Assembly (NCBI GenBank): GCA_003439945.1
Contig: QVRM01003902.1
Location: 380,001-444,000, forward strand
Length of the DNA: 64,000 nucleotides
Direction: 5' to 3'
Source: Dermanyssus gallinae
Taxonomy: Eukaryota; Arthropoda; Arachnida; Mesostigmata; Dermanyssidae
Of this stretch, positions 38,030-50,240 are shown piece after piece. Below the pieces are notes generated by a model, which was not told the origin of the DNA, did not search any database, and worked only from the letters and a program-made list of their open reading frames with translations. Each line of letters begins with the position of its first letter. Positions within the stretch are counted from its first letter, which is position 1. Made by a program: the position numbers and the translations under genes.

Positions 38030-38460
38030 CCGTGTTGGCACGCATGGAGCACAAACGCAGACAGACAACCGACATCATACTATCATTCACGGAGAACGAG
38101 ATAACCCAAACAGTAGCTTCACAACATAATAGCAAATCAGCAGGACCAGACCATATAATGTCGAAGCATTTAACACCAGATATAAGAAAGCTACATATTT
38201 CCCTCGCTTTATTTATTGGGGTATTACAGGGCGACACAGCTAGCCCTTTTCTGTTCATGTGAGCGGCTTAGCGAAAGTCTTGCGGGACCTAAAAGCGCCG
38301 CATGCATTTAGCGCTAACGATTTGGTCGTCCTCGCAAAGTCCCGGAATTATTTACAGTTTTTTCTTACTGAACCAACAAAACGGTGCGACAAACGCCTAC
38401 TCAATATCAGTGTAAGCAAGGCTGAAATACTCCGTTTTAGCCGCGAAGAGGCTATGTAAC
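38030..38460 (+). pseudogene. LINE reverse transcriptase fragment
   Basis: The plus strand reads FTENEITQTVASQHNSKSAG then PDHIM (RT entry motif, usually KAxGPDGIP), then after a deletion GVLQGDTASPFLF (the GVxQGDxLSPxLF box), a stop, and ANDLVVLAKS (the YADDLVVLA active site with Tyr-Ala-Asp lost) followed by CDKRLLNISVSKAEI. The central palm between these motifs is missing, indicating an internal deletion. The GVLQGD form differs from the R1-like relics, so this is another LINE lineage. Confidence 0.65.
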
Positions 38461-39490
38461 CACTCGTCATCGTTTAGAGATAAACGGCTGGAACTCATCA
38501 ACAGTAGCTCAGTGTCACTCGAGCACCGCGACCTCATTTAGTAGACACATCAAGCTTATAGGATGGAACAATGCCACTGACAGCCGCCACATCGCTTTTT
38601 GGGGAGCTATTAGCTGCATTACACTGAATTGAAAATGCCTATGCATTTGTTTCAACTCAAAACTGTGTACGCAGTATCCGACTGTGTGTGTACGCCGTCG
38701 CGTCACATTTTATTCTGTTTTAATGTTTTTAAGACATTATAAATTCTTTTTTAGTGCAAACGAAATCAACAAATAACTGTGGTGGTAGAAGAAGAAGGAG
38801 CATAAACTTGGCTAGCCAGAATCACAGAGGGACCAACGATCTAGAACGGACAGATGGAAAAAACCTTGCCAAGGAGCAGAGAAGCGTTGTGCAGAATAAC
38901 GTGGTATGGCTGCCATCAGTAGATCTGCCTGAAAAATAAAATAGTACAACTACTACTACTACTAATCAATAGGCGAGCGTCGCTGCAAATTTAGGGAGTG
39001 TAATTTCGACCGATACGCGGCGCTAAGCTGTCAATCAAGTGATACTACCTTCAAATCCCTTGTAAAACTTGAGACCTGTTATATAGACCTATACCTACAT
39101 TGCACATCTAGCTCGCGTTAACCACACACTCATGAGTGAAGACACACGAGTAGGAAGTATATGAGCGTGTGTGCTGTCCATATGTTGGCTAGCGTCGATG
39201 ATAGAGTGATCGGTGGCGGAATGCTTTTCGACTCGCAGCTGCCGGTCTCTCCACACGAGAGACGGGAAAGCGATTGGTACGCCAACCTGTCTCAAGTATT
39301 GCATAAATTTGATGCATGGTTGGTGGTGGAACGCTCGTTCACCGTTCGTTTCCTACTGCACACAGACTTTTTCGCAATTCGTCGATAGGACCTAAGAGGA
39401 GCCGGCTATTGCTATTAATAGATTTAGAAAAGCTCAACTTGTTTGCAAAACTTCTGCCATCTCAGTATAAATTCATAAACGAACACACAA

Positions 39491-39492
<2 letters not shown>

Positions 39493-39572
<80 letters not shown>

Positions 39573-39643
39573 TTTAGGAGCTAGGAGAAGACAAGGAGTA
39601 CACGCTCACACTTCACAATTGTAACATTTAAACAATACAAATA

Positions 39644-39714
<71 letters not shown>
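39493..39714. repeat. paired (TAA)n arrays around a 70-bp spacer
   Basis: Two TAA arrays, 39493-39572 and about 39644-39714, are separated by about 70 bp of non-repetitive sequence. The spacer could be an insertion into one array or a short retroelement end with its own tail. The upstream 38.95-kb area also has a CTA/ACT run (38948-38966). Confidence 0.9.
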
Positions 39715-39715
<1 letters not shown>

Positions 39716-41015
39716 TACTCTATTACATATTGACGTGTATTATACGTATTACTTTTATAGTGGTAAATAATCTCAGAATTAGATGTAATTTCCCAATCTG
39801 TTAACGTGTTATAACTTTTCCTTCTGTACGTACTTAGTATTGAAAAGAATAAAATAGTAAATTTCACATTTATTATTACATATATTTACTTAGTATCTAA
39901 ATGTTATCGTGTTGAGTGTATAAGTATTGTATGTCGACTATATTATATTCCATATATTACTACATAGTTATTGTGGCAAACATATTGATGACGTTTTCAC
40001 CAGTCCATACAGAACGAAACTGTTTTATAAGGGTAGGATTAATCAAAGCCAAAAATGCTGTTTAATTGAATATATATAAGGGTGATTTGGCAAGTAAGGA
40101 AAATACGAGTAAAATTGAACGCAATAAAGAAGAATAAAATACATTCAATTTTAATATATCGGCGTAACCGTGCCATTCAATTCAGTAATAAATACTAAAT
40201 TGTATTGCATTGAAACAATCAATACAACACCAACGGTCAACTCTGGTACCTTGTGTCGCAAAAACTTTCCATACAATTGGTAGCCATTCGTTTGATTGTA
40301 GAACATATTTTATGAGATCCAGCTGTTGTAGTTAGGCTACTATTTATGCAAGCATCAACAATTTTCTCGACACCGAGACAAATACCACCCATATATCCAT
40401 AAAAATGTTTTGCACATATTCCTTCGTCGTGGGGGAGGGGGGGGGTTAATCTATGAGAAGTGAATGGTGCCAGCCGACGTAACAAGCGGCTCGCCATTAG
40501 GTTGTAAACTATACAATATAAAGTTTCCTTTAAATCAAAAAGAGGTTAGACAATCGAGTAATAAAAAAACTCACATTTACGTGCCAACAGAAATGTGCGT
40601 CAAACAAAGGCGTAGCTAACAGTCTCAAAATTCGTTAATTCAGGGGACGGATAGATTTACCACTATTTAAATTGTTAGCTCCGACAATATAACAGGCTAG
40701 GTATGAAACGATCTTTTAAAAGCAATTTAAAAACACGATAATTCGCGGATAATGAGCAATGCTTGGAAGAGCAAGTAGTTTACAAAAGATGTTGCACCTC
40801 TTTGATGTTTTTTTTTAATCTCTCTTGTTCTATTTGCATCAAAGAGATGTCTTTACTACAGATGAAGCCTAACTGTGCACGTAGAACGTTCATTTCAAAA
40901 CTACAGAACTTTGTTTTTACTACGTTTTTTTCATATCGTGCGCAAATAATACTTTAACGAGCAAGTTAGTGATCCTTGTTGCTGCCTTACTCGTGTCCGT
41001 AGCATGCACATAGAG

Positions 41016-41720
41016 TTAATCTATTGCCCACCATGTGTCTGTCGAAAGTAACTTTAAAGCCCCATATGATGTGACTTTAGCAATGAGCTGTCTATTTGCG
41101 ATAAGTTGTGCTATCTGGAATGTTGGAATGGAAATCTCCATACCACTCGCGCTACACCAGGATGAAATGCAGTCGATAGCTGCTTGCATTTTCAACCGGC
41201 CATCATCATCATGAATAGGTTCAGGTCGTCTGCATACATTCTGCACATAAAGTTCAGTTGTCACAGACGTAGACCAAGCCCGTGAGCAAAGATCACATAC
41301 TTCAAATACGACCCCTGGGGAGCTTCCGACTAACGCCAAGAGCGCCGCAATGGGCTCTTACCGGTCTTTACAACGAGCATTCTATTAGAAAGGCATTAGC
41401 GGCAACATGTGATAATACAGGACTCAATGCTAAGAGAAGACATTCTGTACAAGAGTATGCTGTAATCAACTCTATCAAATGCACGCAAATAATCAACGTA
41501 AGCGGAGTGCAGAGCAATATGCTGGTTCCGCGCGAGAGCTCAATCGTGGCACAGTTCAAGAAAATGCCTCAGTTTAACGCCTCTTCAGGAAGCTATGTCG
41601 ATGAGAATCTAGGGGACCATACAAGTCTAATATTTCATAAATGGCACCAACGTAGCGTCGTAATGCCATAACCGCATTATCCAGCGTTGTACGATTCCCT
41701 CAGGAGAGTGAAGCTACATC
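41016..41720 (-). pseudogene. LINE reverse transcriptase fragment (jockey/I-like)
   Basis: On the minus strand: HSAYVDYLRAFDRVDYSIL (RT motif 3, ~41.49 kb), EAPQGS (~41.31 kb) and an intact YADD active site in MYADDLNLF (about 41210-41237). In a neighbouring frame LQAAIDxISSWC-type sequence (KMQAAIDCISSWCSASGMEI) and a TSYGAL stretch continue the palm/thumb. Two or more frameshifts separate the pieces. It retains the catalytic tetrad but is non-functional. It sits in arrestin intron 1 in the opposite orientation to the gene. Confidence 0.7.
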
Positions 41721-42182
41721 AGGTTCCGTAATTCCGTAAGCCACTACAGGGCCTCGCCGTGCATAACTCTATTTGGTTTCCAATGAGGTAGGTTCCGTTG
41801 GAATATCCGCCCCCCCCCCTTTTTTTGAAATGCGTGTCACAAGATAAAGATTCTGATGTAGTGTGAATCTTTCCTTAACGCAGGCATGCATGCACAGAGT
41901 GGCCTAATGCTGGCGGCATTCCTTGCTGAAGGTGTTCGTTGCGCAAGCTGTCCGGTTCAGGCAACTTGCTCGGTGGGAATTACTGAATACCATCTTACAC
42001 TGGCTGCTGGGTAACGTCTTGATCAAGCAAACCTGCTGAAACACGTAAGCAATACGTCGTGCTCAGAGTCCTTATTCGTTTCCTTTTTTTATTAATATTG
42101 TTCACTTAAGTTAGAGTTTTTTAGAAAGATTGCATCGAAATGACCGAACGTTTAAACAAGTCTAGCGTTTCCCGATAGTACT

Positions 42183-42333
42183 TGTGGCATCATAGCCGCT
42201 GACTCTTAGCGGTATGATTTATCATCTATTCTTAATGAGCATCGCTAGAAACAATAGGGATCGAACCGGCGACACCCCCAGTAGATGAAAACATGAGTAG
42301 CGCACTACCTTCCTAGACAGTGACGCCGCTCAT
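42183..42333 (-). mobile_element. tRNA-derived SINE, family 2, copy A
   Basis: On the minus strand the head has GTAGTGCGCTACTCATG (A-box region) and a perfect B box GGTTCGATCCC (plus-strand 42257-42267). A unique body follows: AGCGATGCTCATT, CATACCGCTAAGAGTC and GTGCCACAA-like sequence. The same order occurs on the plus strand at 54.03-54.2 kb. It is not a functional tRNA: the acceptor arms do not pair. Confidence 0.65.
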
Positions 42334-42959
42334 ACAATGAAGTATATAGCTGCCTTTTTTGGATTTTTTAAAAAGTGGTCGTGTAGAGAGCTCTACGAGA
42401 GTTTACTCTACGGGACACGGCGCTTATGTATGTAGAAGCTAGATGTAGGGGTCCCGTGCTGCTCTAACCAGCAGCTTTTCGTATTGCTTCTACTGGCAGG
42501 AGAGCTTTGCGCTTCGAAGCTCAAGTTTATATGCTGGTTTGAGTCACACATATCATGGCTGCATTTCGAGGTGAAACTCTGCTAATTCTTGGACTTGAAA
42601 CTGTGACGCCTTTGCTTCAAAGTAATCTGATTTTCACGACGACAGGCACCTTCGAGTCGAAGTTGTTAGACACACGAACCAAGCGAAGCAGTAAGAGAGA
42701 AAAGCGGCTATAGTATCTAGGAGTATATCCAAGATTGAAATATTGTCAAGGTGGTGGTTAAGTGGTAGTTGTCCAGGAATTTAGTCCTTACTGGTTCATG
42801 TTTTTCTCGGCGAGCTCGAGAACGATGTATGTAATAAGGAAGGATGTTATCGATTCCCACAAGAATGTGCGGTGTTAATTCGGTCCTTTCTTGAATCTGA
42901 TGATCTCTACTTAGATACCGGAAGTTTACTTCTAGAAGGTTTCTGGCAAACACGTCAAT

Positions 42960-43260
42960 ACGCGGCCTACTCCTAGAGCTTTCTGGTCGCTACAGTTGGA
43001 CTATTGTACGAATTTTTATTAATTTGGAGTCATTATGCAAATGCCAACAAACGCATTATTTTAGGAGCTGATCTGAATACTAGTTTATCCGGAAAACAAC
43101 GTATGCCGGAAATCCACGCTGCCATCTTAACCAGTAAATTCTACGACAAACATTGGAGCTCATTGACTTGCCGTGCTTGTCATTTACCAACCCAGCAATG
43201 CTTAATTGCGTCAGGGCAAAATACTAGATGAATAGAAACAGATCTACAGGAGACAATATA
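42960..43260 (+). pseudogene. possible LINE endonuclease fragment
   Basis: A short plus-strand frame reads RIILGADLNTSLSGKQRMPE followed by an amphipathic stretch. It resembles the (I/V)xGGDFNxxLxxxDR segment of LINE apurinic-type endonucleases, with the GDFN changed to GADLN. Nothing else of the domain is recognised nearby. It could be coincidence. Confidence 0.4.
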
Positions 43261-43574
43261 TACGTTTGATGATGTTTAATTTGTGTGTGAATACGTAACA
43301 CAACACCCGCAACAAGAAAAATGACATGCGCGACATTTGTTATTTTTTTTCATCGGCCTATGAGTGCGTTCCAAGAGATTGCCTCCTGGACGCAATCCAC
43401 AACAAATTATTGATTGGGAAACAATATACAATTTTATGATATTCTTTGGCACAGTGTTATCACAATAAAAAACGAAGATCACTACGTAACAACAACGATG
43501 ATGCAGAATATTGGCGTTATCCGTCGTCGAGATCGCCGACCGCAACTTTAAGGCACCGCAAACTCTATATACCT

Positions 43575-43722
43575 TTTTATGGGACCCTTTTTTCCGGACG
43601 GTAAATTTATTTAAATTCAATATTTTTTCATTGAGCTTTAAATTTCCATAATTGAACATTTCTACAATTGTAACAACTAAGTGCATTTTGCAGAAAAGGC
43701 TATCGCCCTTGTGTGCAAGTGG
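43575..43722 (-). repeat. dispersed repeat family C, copy 3
   Basis: Minus-strand copy matching copy 1 over the whole unit, including GGGCGATAGCCTTTTCTGCA and GGTCCCATAAAAA. On the minus strand a 136-codon open frame (43276-43686) begins inside the repeat and continues 300 bp past the shared part, ending in a Cys-rich run (CRACHFSCCGCC). I cannot assign it, but it may be coding sequence of the mobile element that supplied the repeat. Confidence 0.65.
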
Positions 43723-44576
43723 TTCTTTTTAGTTTAGTCTTGAACATACGGTACACGCATTTTGGACGAAGGAGCTGGTAGTCCAGTCTAGGCAGCAGCA
43801 GCAGAAGGTTTACGTGGGACTGTGGATGCGATCGAAAGAGACCTTAAGTCTCAATGGGGTAAGCAGCTTGCATATATCTGTTTATTCTCGTAGTAGTAAT
43901 TCCCCACTAATAGAACAAGTATCTCTTCTGTTGAATGTAGAATATGGCGTGTCACGATGCCTGGTTAACCGTGGCATCCCCTTTTGACAGCTGTGAATTA
44001 CTCCAAGTGTGGTAAACCGCACTAAATCACTAGAAATCAAACGTCGCGCTAAATGTCTGCTCTACGTAAGGTCTAGAGTGGGTCTAGGGTATAGCTACGT
44101 GATATTTTTATATCACGATATACAACTTGAAATGTGACCCATTCCGTTGCAGTTAAAGCAAGGCCCCATGCTGAATAACGTGATGCAGGTTGCACGTGTT
44201 ATGCTAAGCTGAAATTAAGTCATTTGCAAATTTTAAACAAGCATTTGGTGGCTTGTCAAGGTTACAACATGACCATTAAAAACTTGTTTCATTCTTGGAT
44301 TTTAATGAAGCATGTCGTACATAGCGTAAATTTCATGCGATCTGTACCAGAGAAGTTTTGCGGTACATGAAAAGTTTCCCCTTACAGGTAGGGTTTGGTT
44401 AGATTTAGAGAAAATTAACTAATAAGTTCGAGAGTGCAATTAACTCATTTAGGTCGGTGGCAAATAGAGCATTTGTCTCACAAGAACGGTGAGCTTTTGC
44501 GTTACAAGCAAGGCTGCACTCTCACTTACAGGCAGTCAGACTGTTCAAGGTCGCCTAACTAGAGTTCGTAGCGATT

Positions 44577-45128
44577 TTGTGCAGTGACCACGGACCCGGG
44601 GCCGGCCATCTGCGCGTTGTTTCGCAGCTCCGCTTCGATCGGAGGAGGATCCGAGGACACCAACGGGAGAATGCTCGTTTGTTCTTCTCGCCGGATGAAC
44701 ACGCCATGTCGTTGCTAGTCGTTGTAGCAGTCATGGTCCCGTCTCGGACTCGGCGGAGAGCGACAGCGGAGGGCTCACCTCGCTTCCGCAGTAACAGGTC
44801 AGCCGATCAAGCGAGCACGCAAGACCGAATGTTGCAGCCGCGCCGCGCCGATGCCCGGAGTTCCTGCCAGCCTACCACCACCTCGATAGTTGTCCTATTA
44901 CCCACTGATCGACACAACCGCTTCTCTCGACGAGTTCGTCCTACCACTAATCTGACACATCCGATCCGGCAACCTCGAAGACTCCAACAAGCACATGACA
45001 GCATTTCCGTCGCGATTACTGCTTCGGTAACTTTGGTTGGGATTTTAGCTAGAGTATATGGCGATCTATTCATGATGAAGAGAACTGCAACGAATTTAAC
45101 AACATATAGCGAGAACGTGTACATATAA
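44577..45128 (+). other. GC-rich block with a 183-codon frame in intron 1
   Basis: A plus-strand frame opens at a Met at 44577 and stays open for 183 codons in sequence much richer in GC than its flanks. The product is Arg/Ser/Thr-rich with no domain that I recognise. A shorter minus frame (131 codons) overlaps it. Options are an alternative first exon of the arrestin gene, a nested gene, a regulatory CpG-rich block or an unrecognised mobile element. Confidence 0.25.
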
Positions 45129-45878
45129 AGTGGCGAGAACAACACCCACAAAAGCATTAACAACGAAACCAGCATTAAAAACAACAAAAACGATAACGAC
45201 AACGTTATGTGTATGACCCTCCTCCATCTCTAAAACTGCACCTTTTACAAGTACGGCGGGCTTCAGAGGGTCATATTCTGTCAGCATAGGACCTTTCTAA
45301 GTAATCTGCTCCAGGAGCAAATGGGCCGTCCCCTCTTTTTTTGGATCTTTTGTGGAACTTGTCCGATTCTGTTCAAAATTTTTTATTTCTTAGATAGGCG
45401 TTTCTTAACGCAAAAATACCTGAAGCAGTGACCAAGTACAGAAGTGCTCATGTGAGCTGAACCGAAGTGCGGCATCTTGTTCGAATGCGTTACATCGATA
45501 CATCTGACGCACTAGGACACAAGCATAGTTTCTCACAGCCAGGGTCGAACTTACCTACAACTGAGCCTATGCAGGAGCCAACCATTCTGTCTTCTCAGTC
45601 ATAGTAAACGAAACATGTTACGAATTGATACCGTACAAAGTTCGAATGTGTAGTAAAGAACTCAGTTTGCATGCTGGTTCACGCGTATCACTTGCGATGC
45701 TCGACAAGGCTCTTTCGCATGAAGTAGTTCCAACAAAGCCTATTCGCGTGACCTTGAGCTTACCGACAGCGGACGCATCTAAAGCCAACAAACTTCGCAG
45801 ATCGCATAATATCGTTCCGGGTTGGTTGACTGATATGTCTGACACAAGTGCTATTGCGAAAAGATCGTCCATGAGAGA

Positions 45879-46005
<127 letters not shown>

Positions 46006-47125
46006 CTTTGTGTTGCACCAGGTTTTTTTTTATAATGTGAGTATTTTTCGTTCATTAAACCCTTCTTTTAGGTAGTGCATTTTTCTGTTGATTGAATGCA
46101 CTTAGCCCTCGAATGTGGTCGTTATTGTAATCACAGTTTTCAATCAGGAGACTATGTCATCTCACTTAGCTGTATTCTGTTTGCCAACGAGACACAAAAT
46201 GGTAACAATATCAGAACAGCAGAACTAGTAACGTTCGAAAAATGCAGAACTAGTAAAAATTCGACAAAATAAGACAAGAAAAAGGAAGGATTAATAGGTC
46301 CGTCGTAGTCGAAGCCCCACGGACTTCATAGCACCCGAAGGGCTGTTTTGGACCAACGAATACAGTCGGTGCGCAGATGCAGCGTGACTCGAGTTAAGGC
46401 GGGTGATAGCGCAATGCTGTCACGTTCGTTGACGTGTCCAACTGAAGAAGAGGAACCGAATGGACATGTCCGGAGAAAATTTCATTGAGTGGAAGCACCG
46501 AGGTGCGAGATATTCGCATTCGTATAGATGTGTACATAAGAATATATTTGCGCACATACACACAAGCCTATTCACATACACATTTCCGACACGATTGACT
46601 GGTTAACGGGGCCGACTATATACTCGTATGCACTTCTTCATTAAGCCTACTTCTTGCAAGAGCCCCCGCCGCCGCAGGTCGAAGCTATTCGCCGTGAAAA
46701 GGTAATCTCGTCTTGCGTATAGGCCTCTGTCGAATTAACAACGGCTCCCCAGAGAGCTACATTTCCCTCCACGACAAGATAAGAACAGTTTTTCTATTTA
46801 TCTAGGTATGTATATAGCCGCTCCCAGATGTGGTCCTTCGTACTAACAGAATATTTTTGCCTGTCCAATTCAACCTGATTGGGTTATCTTTTTGGGTCTC
46901 AGAAGAAAGTAACATTGGGTTTCTTTTTTTTTTGATGTTCCAACATTATTGCTAAAGCCTCACATAATGATCACCAAACGACGTGCGAAATAAGCTCGAT
47001 ACGATAGTCGAGTTCTACTCTATAGAGGGATGGCTACTCGAATTAGAGAAAGCCGACTAAGAATTATACACGTTTTATCATTGTTATCTTGTGGAACAAG
47101 GGATAAATAAATTAAATATGTGCTT

Positions 47126-47174
47126 TATATATATATATATATATATCGTTGTATAAACTACAACAGTAAGAACA

Positions 47175-47243
<69 letters not shown>
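47126..47243. repeat. two (TA)n arrays just upstream of arrestin exon 2
   Basis: Arrays at 47126-47146 and 47178-47243. The second ends only 43 bp before the splice acceptor of the exon at 47287, within branch-point range. Confidence 0.95.
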
Positions 47244-47246
<3 letters not shown>

Positions 47247-47286
47247 CTATTTTTAATGTCTGCATACCGTTTATCTTCATTTTCAG

Positions 47287-47347
47287 GCGGCAGTCTACCT
47301 CAAAAAGGTTGAATATCAGGATCTCGGTTGTGACACGGACCCTGTAG
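47287..47347 (+). CDS. arrestin, exon encoding the second N-domain strand
   Basis: A 61-nt exon between TTTTCAG and the consensus donor GTAAGT. It encodes AAVYLKKVEYQDLGCDTDPV plus the first base of the next codon. It aligns without gaps to the arrestin segment YLGKRD(Y/F)xDH...(E/D)PVDG. Two normally near-invariant positions differ: the Arg of KRD is Val, and the following Asp (Asp30 of bovine visual arrestin, a polar-core residue) is Glu, which keeps the charge. The entry phase 0 matches exon 1 and the exit phase 1 matches exon 3. It is too short to stand out as an open frame; its identity rests on the alignment and on the splice phases on both sides. The polar-core change could alter activation behaviour, but that is inference. 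Confidence 0.8.
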
Positions 47348-47939
47348 GTAAGTGCCCACTGGTGCCATTTTGGCACTTACATTTGATACTGATATGCGCT
47401 CGACTGTATAGCTCACAATTAATTTCTAACATATTAATTATGGAGTAAAGTCTGATGTATGATCACGATTTTTGAGGCAAATATATATTTACTCGCAATT
47501 GACTACATATAATAGCAACCTAGTTATACACCACTTCAGCTTTTGTTCCGTACTTGAAATATTAATACATTTCGGTTTACAATATTACACAATCCACAAT
47601 AAAGTAGTTATACCAAGTAGGCGCGAAGGACTGCTAATCTTTTTTGTGCCATCAAACATAACAGCTTTCGAAAATCTTACAACATTTTTTCTTTGGCCGT
47701 GGTTTGCTTGTAACTTATTGACTGTTTGCGCAACTAAGAGAACACATGTTAAAGAAAATTTAATTGTAATTTGTTTGATCAGAATCGCAGCTTTTATTGT
47801 GTCTATAAAACTTCTTAAAACTGACATGTTAGACAATGCCTATATTTATGCTGTAAACAAAGCCCGGAAACGCAAATGCTATATATATATACAACATTTT
47901 TAACTTGGACCGGCAATCCCGGTTTCGTCCACCTAAGTA

Positions 47940-48730
47940 AAGTTTCTTGCACTGCCGCGGCATTGCCACGCTGAACGTCGAGCTATAACCTTTCGGCTAA
48001 GGAACTCCTCATATCTCTTCTCTCCTGTCGTTTGTTAGCAAGTATCCTTCCCAACGTCTTAATCAGTTTTGTCGTCTATTTGAGGCCAAGTCCAGTTGGC
48101 GTTTCGAACTCGATCGGTCCAAGGTGGTGATGAAATTTATCAAACGAATATTTCCTGTACTTGTGAGCCATCGCTAACCCGAATGCGTAACCAACCTGTA
48201 CCGCACCGAGACAAAGCATAGCAGGTTCCAGACACTCAGTCACAGTAGCGCACTCGAATGGTGGCAGAGTCATGCCGTCCGGTATCTTACTGTCGTCTGG
48301 ACAACGGCATGGTGGTTCAACCGTGCATAGGGACTGTGCCGATTGAAAGGCACACTCGGAGCTTCGTTTCGTTCAGAGCTGCATGCTTATAGCGGCGGTC
48401 TGCGCTCTTTATACACGATAGCCCGTGATTTCCCAAGAGGCGTACCCGCTTTGCACAGATGCATGTGTGACGATCCGAACAATTGGTCGCACCAAGTCGC
48501 AGCCCGGCATCGACGCCCAATCTGCCTGTGACGCTGGTTTGTCAGATGTGACCCACACCGGCCTGTCAGCTTAGTTACGCCGTCATCCAAAATGGGCTGC
48601 TGGCAAATCGCTTTGTGTACTTTGTCTGCAAAGCGACAGGTTCCGTTGGCAACTAAACTCATAGACGACATAACAGCGGCATCTCGACATGATGACGGTA
48701 CCGGGTAAACCAAGCCCACCTGAGGTTATC
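47940..48730 (-). pseudogene. LINE ORF2 C-terminus with endonuclease-like domain, copy 3 (longest)
   Basis: The minus strand gives, upstream to downstream: QPILDDGVTKLTGRCG; a Cys/His cluster CICAKRV..LGNHGLSCIKSA with RRYKHAALNET; a degenerate IPDGMTL with ATVTE; a KYRKYSFDKFHHHLGPIEFET block; and LIKTLGRILANKRQERRD to LDVQRGNAAAVQET. Order and spacing match copies 1 and 2 and add the CCHC-like cluster upstream. Stops and frameshifts are present. The 3' side ends close to a short TA tract (47880-47890). It lies antisense in arrestin intron 2. Confidence 0.65.
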
Positions 48731-48943
48731 GGCAACAACGTCCATACATATGGGGGGGCATCGCGGGAGGTCCAGGCTCAAGATCGACACGAGCAACTCC
48801 TAAATAAGTTTAGGTGAATCCAGTAACGCAATATATCTCCGAACCTCGCAGAAGATGATTTAATTAGGTAGTCGTGAGTGAAGGTTTACAAAGCAGAGTA
48901 ATGTAAAGGCAGATCATTTCTCCGGCAGTCATTATTTAGAACC

Positions 48944-48945
<2 letters not shown>

Positions 48946-49011
<66 letters not shown>
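48946..49011. repeat. (TA)n array, 66 bp
   Basis: A perfect TA run in arrestin intron 2, about 200 bp from the 5' side of the antisense LINE at 47.94-48.73 kb. Confidence 0.95.
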
Positions 49012-49014
<3 letters not shown>

Positions 49015-49589
49015 GTAAACTCATTTTATAAGGCGGTCGAACTTTGTTTAGGAATAAGAGTAAACACTCTATTATCTATTATACGAATGAGGATGGTTGG
49101 ATATCACTTCACAAAAGGCGTCACTGTGGGTGAACGAGCTGATCGGTCAAGGAACCAGACATATTGGCATGCTCGGTGGCTAGTATATGAAACGGCGTCT
49201 TACCAGTGTCCACGCAGGATGTAATGAGCGTCGTAAAAATGAATCGCATATATGTCTCTCCACCCGTCGATTATATTTTAATTTCGATTACATTATCTTT
49301 TTTGCTGTTTACTGCAAGGGATCTCTGCCACGTTTATAATTGTATGAGCATAGCAGCCCCGAGCTGTATTAACCGCGTAGCAGCATCTAAATGCTCTAAA
49401 ATTGGCTACATTCAGCCGGGAATTACTGAAACTCTGTTGTGGTTCACCACCCTATTGGCGCTGTATTAACATTGCTCGGTATGCATCCTCGGTGGGGCTA
49501 TTCTATGAAATCGATCCCGCGTTCGATGTTTTACGGGTACTTTGCTATCCTTCTACAAGAGGTCTTCTCTCTTTCACGAACTTCCCAGC

Positions 49590-50130
49590 TCCAGTAGTTG
49601 ACTAAGGAGGGATTATTTTTCGTGCATCCCAGGTCTCTGGCGAACTTGACGAAACGCAAGTTGTATGGCCGGTATTCTAAAGAGAATTTACTCGATACCA
49701 AGGCCGCCTTTCTACGCACTCGTTCACACTACTACCTCGACTGTCACTTCGCGGCTAAAACTGTTTTTTTTTTTTTAAATAAGGGCTGCTTTAATAAACT
49801 CTGAAGCGATACTTCGCAAACCTTTAGGTTAATCAATAAAACCTGTGAGTTTGTTTTCGACAAACATCTTCTCCGCACGTCTTAAGATCTTCGTGGTGAT
49901 CCCCTTGTTAAAAGGAAGGTGATAAACCCCTCGCATCCAACTATCGCGCTATATCAATTATGGTATCTACCTCGTCGTCAGAAAATTTCGATCGATATCT
50001 TGATTCTATCAGCTAACCAATTTGAGTTCCGCAAAAATCGATTAACCGAGCTGGCTGTGGCCAATTTATGGCAACATGTGGCCAACTTTCCTAATCGTCT
50101 TTATTTTTGTTTAACGCAGCGAGCTGCCAG
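49590..50130 (+). pseudogene. LINE linker and reverse transcriptase start
   Basis: TKRKLYGRYSKENLLDTKAA then FLRTRSHYYL is a typical pre-RT basic linker. After frame changes come KEGDKPLASNYRAISIM (RT motif 1, usually KKGDxxxxxNYRPISLL) and FEFRKNRLTELAVANLWQHV (motif 2a, FGFRxxxST). The fragment stops just after this and abuts repeat family D. A CR1/jockey-like clade is likely. Several stops mark it as dead. Confidence 0.7.
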
Positions 50131-50240
50131 ACGCAGCGGCGGTCTTTACACTTTCTCGCCCGGTAGAACTGTCGCTGAAGTGTTCAAATTGTATATAATG
50201 ACGACCGTATTACAATGATGTACCATCTTGAAATGCAACA
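50130..50240 (+). repeat. dispersed repeat family D, copy 2
   Basis: The plus-strand match to the 36.5-kb repeat begins CTTTCTCGCCCGGTAGAAC and ends ATGTACCATCTTGAAATGCA. It directly follows the truncated LINE RT at 49.6-50.13 kb, so it may be the 3' end of that same, internally deleted element. Confidence 0.55.

Noticed and set aside
39493..39714. Tandem direct repeats with a spacer resembling a CRISPR-like or satellite unit
   Set aside because: Both parts are simple TAA microsatellites in a eukaryotic intron and there is only one spacer.
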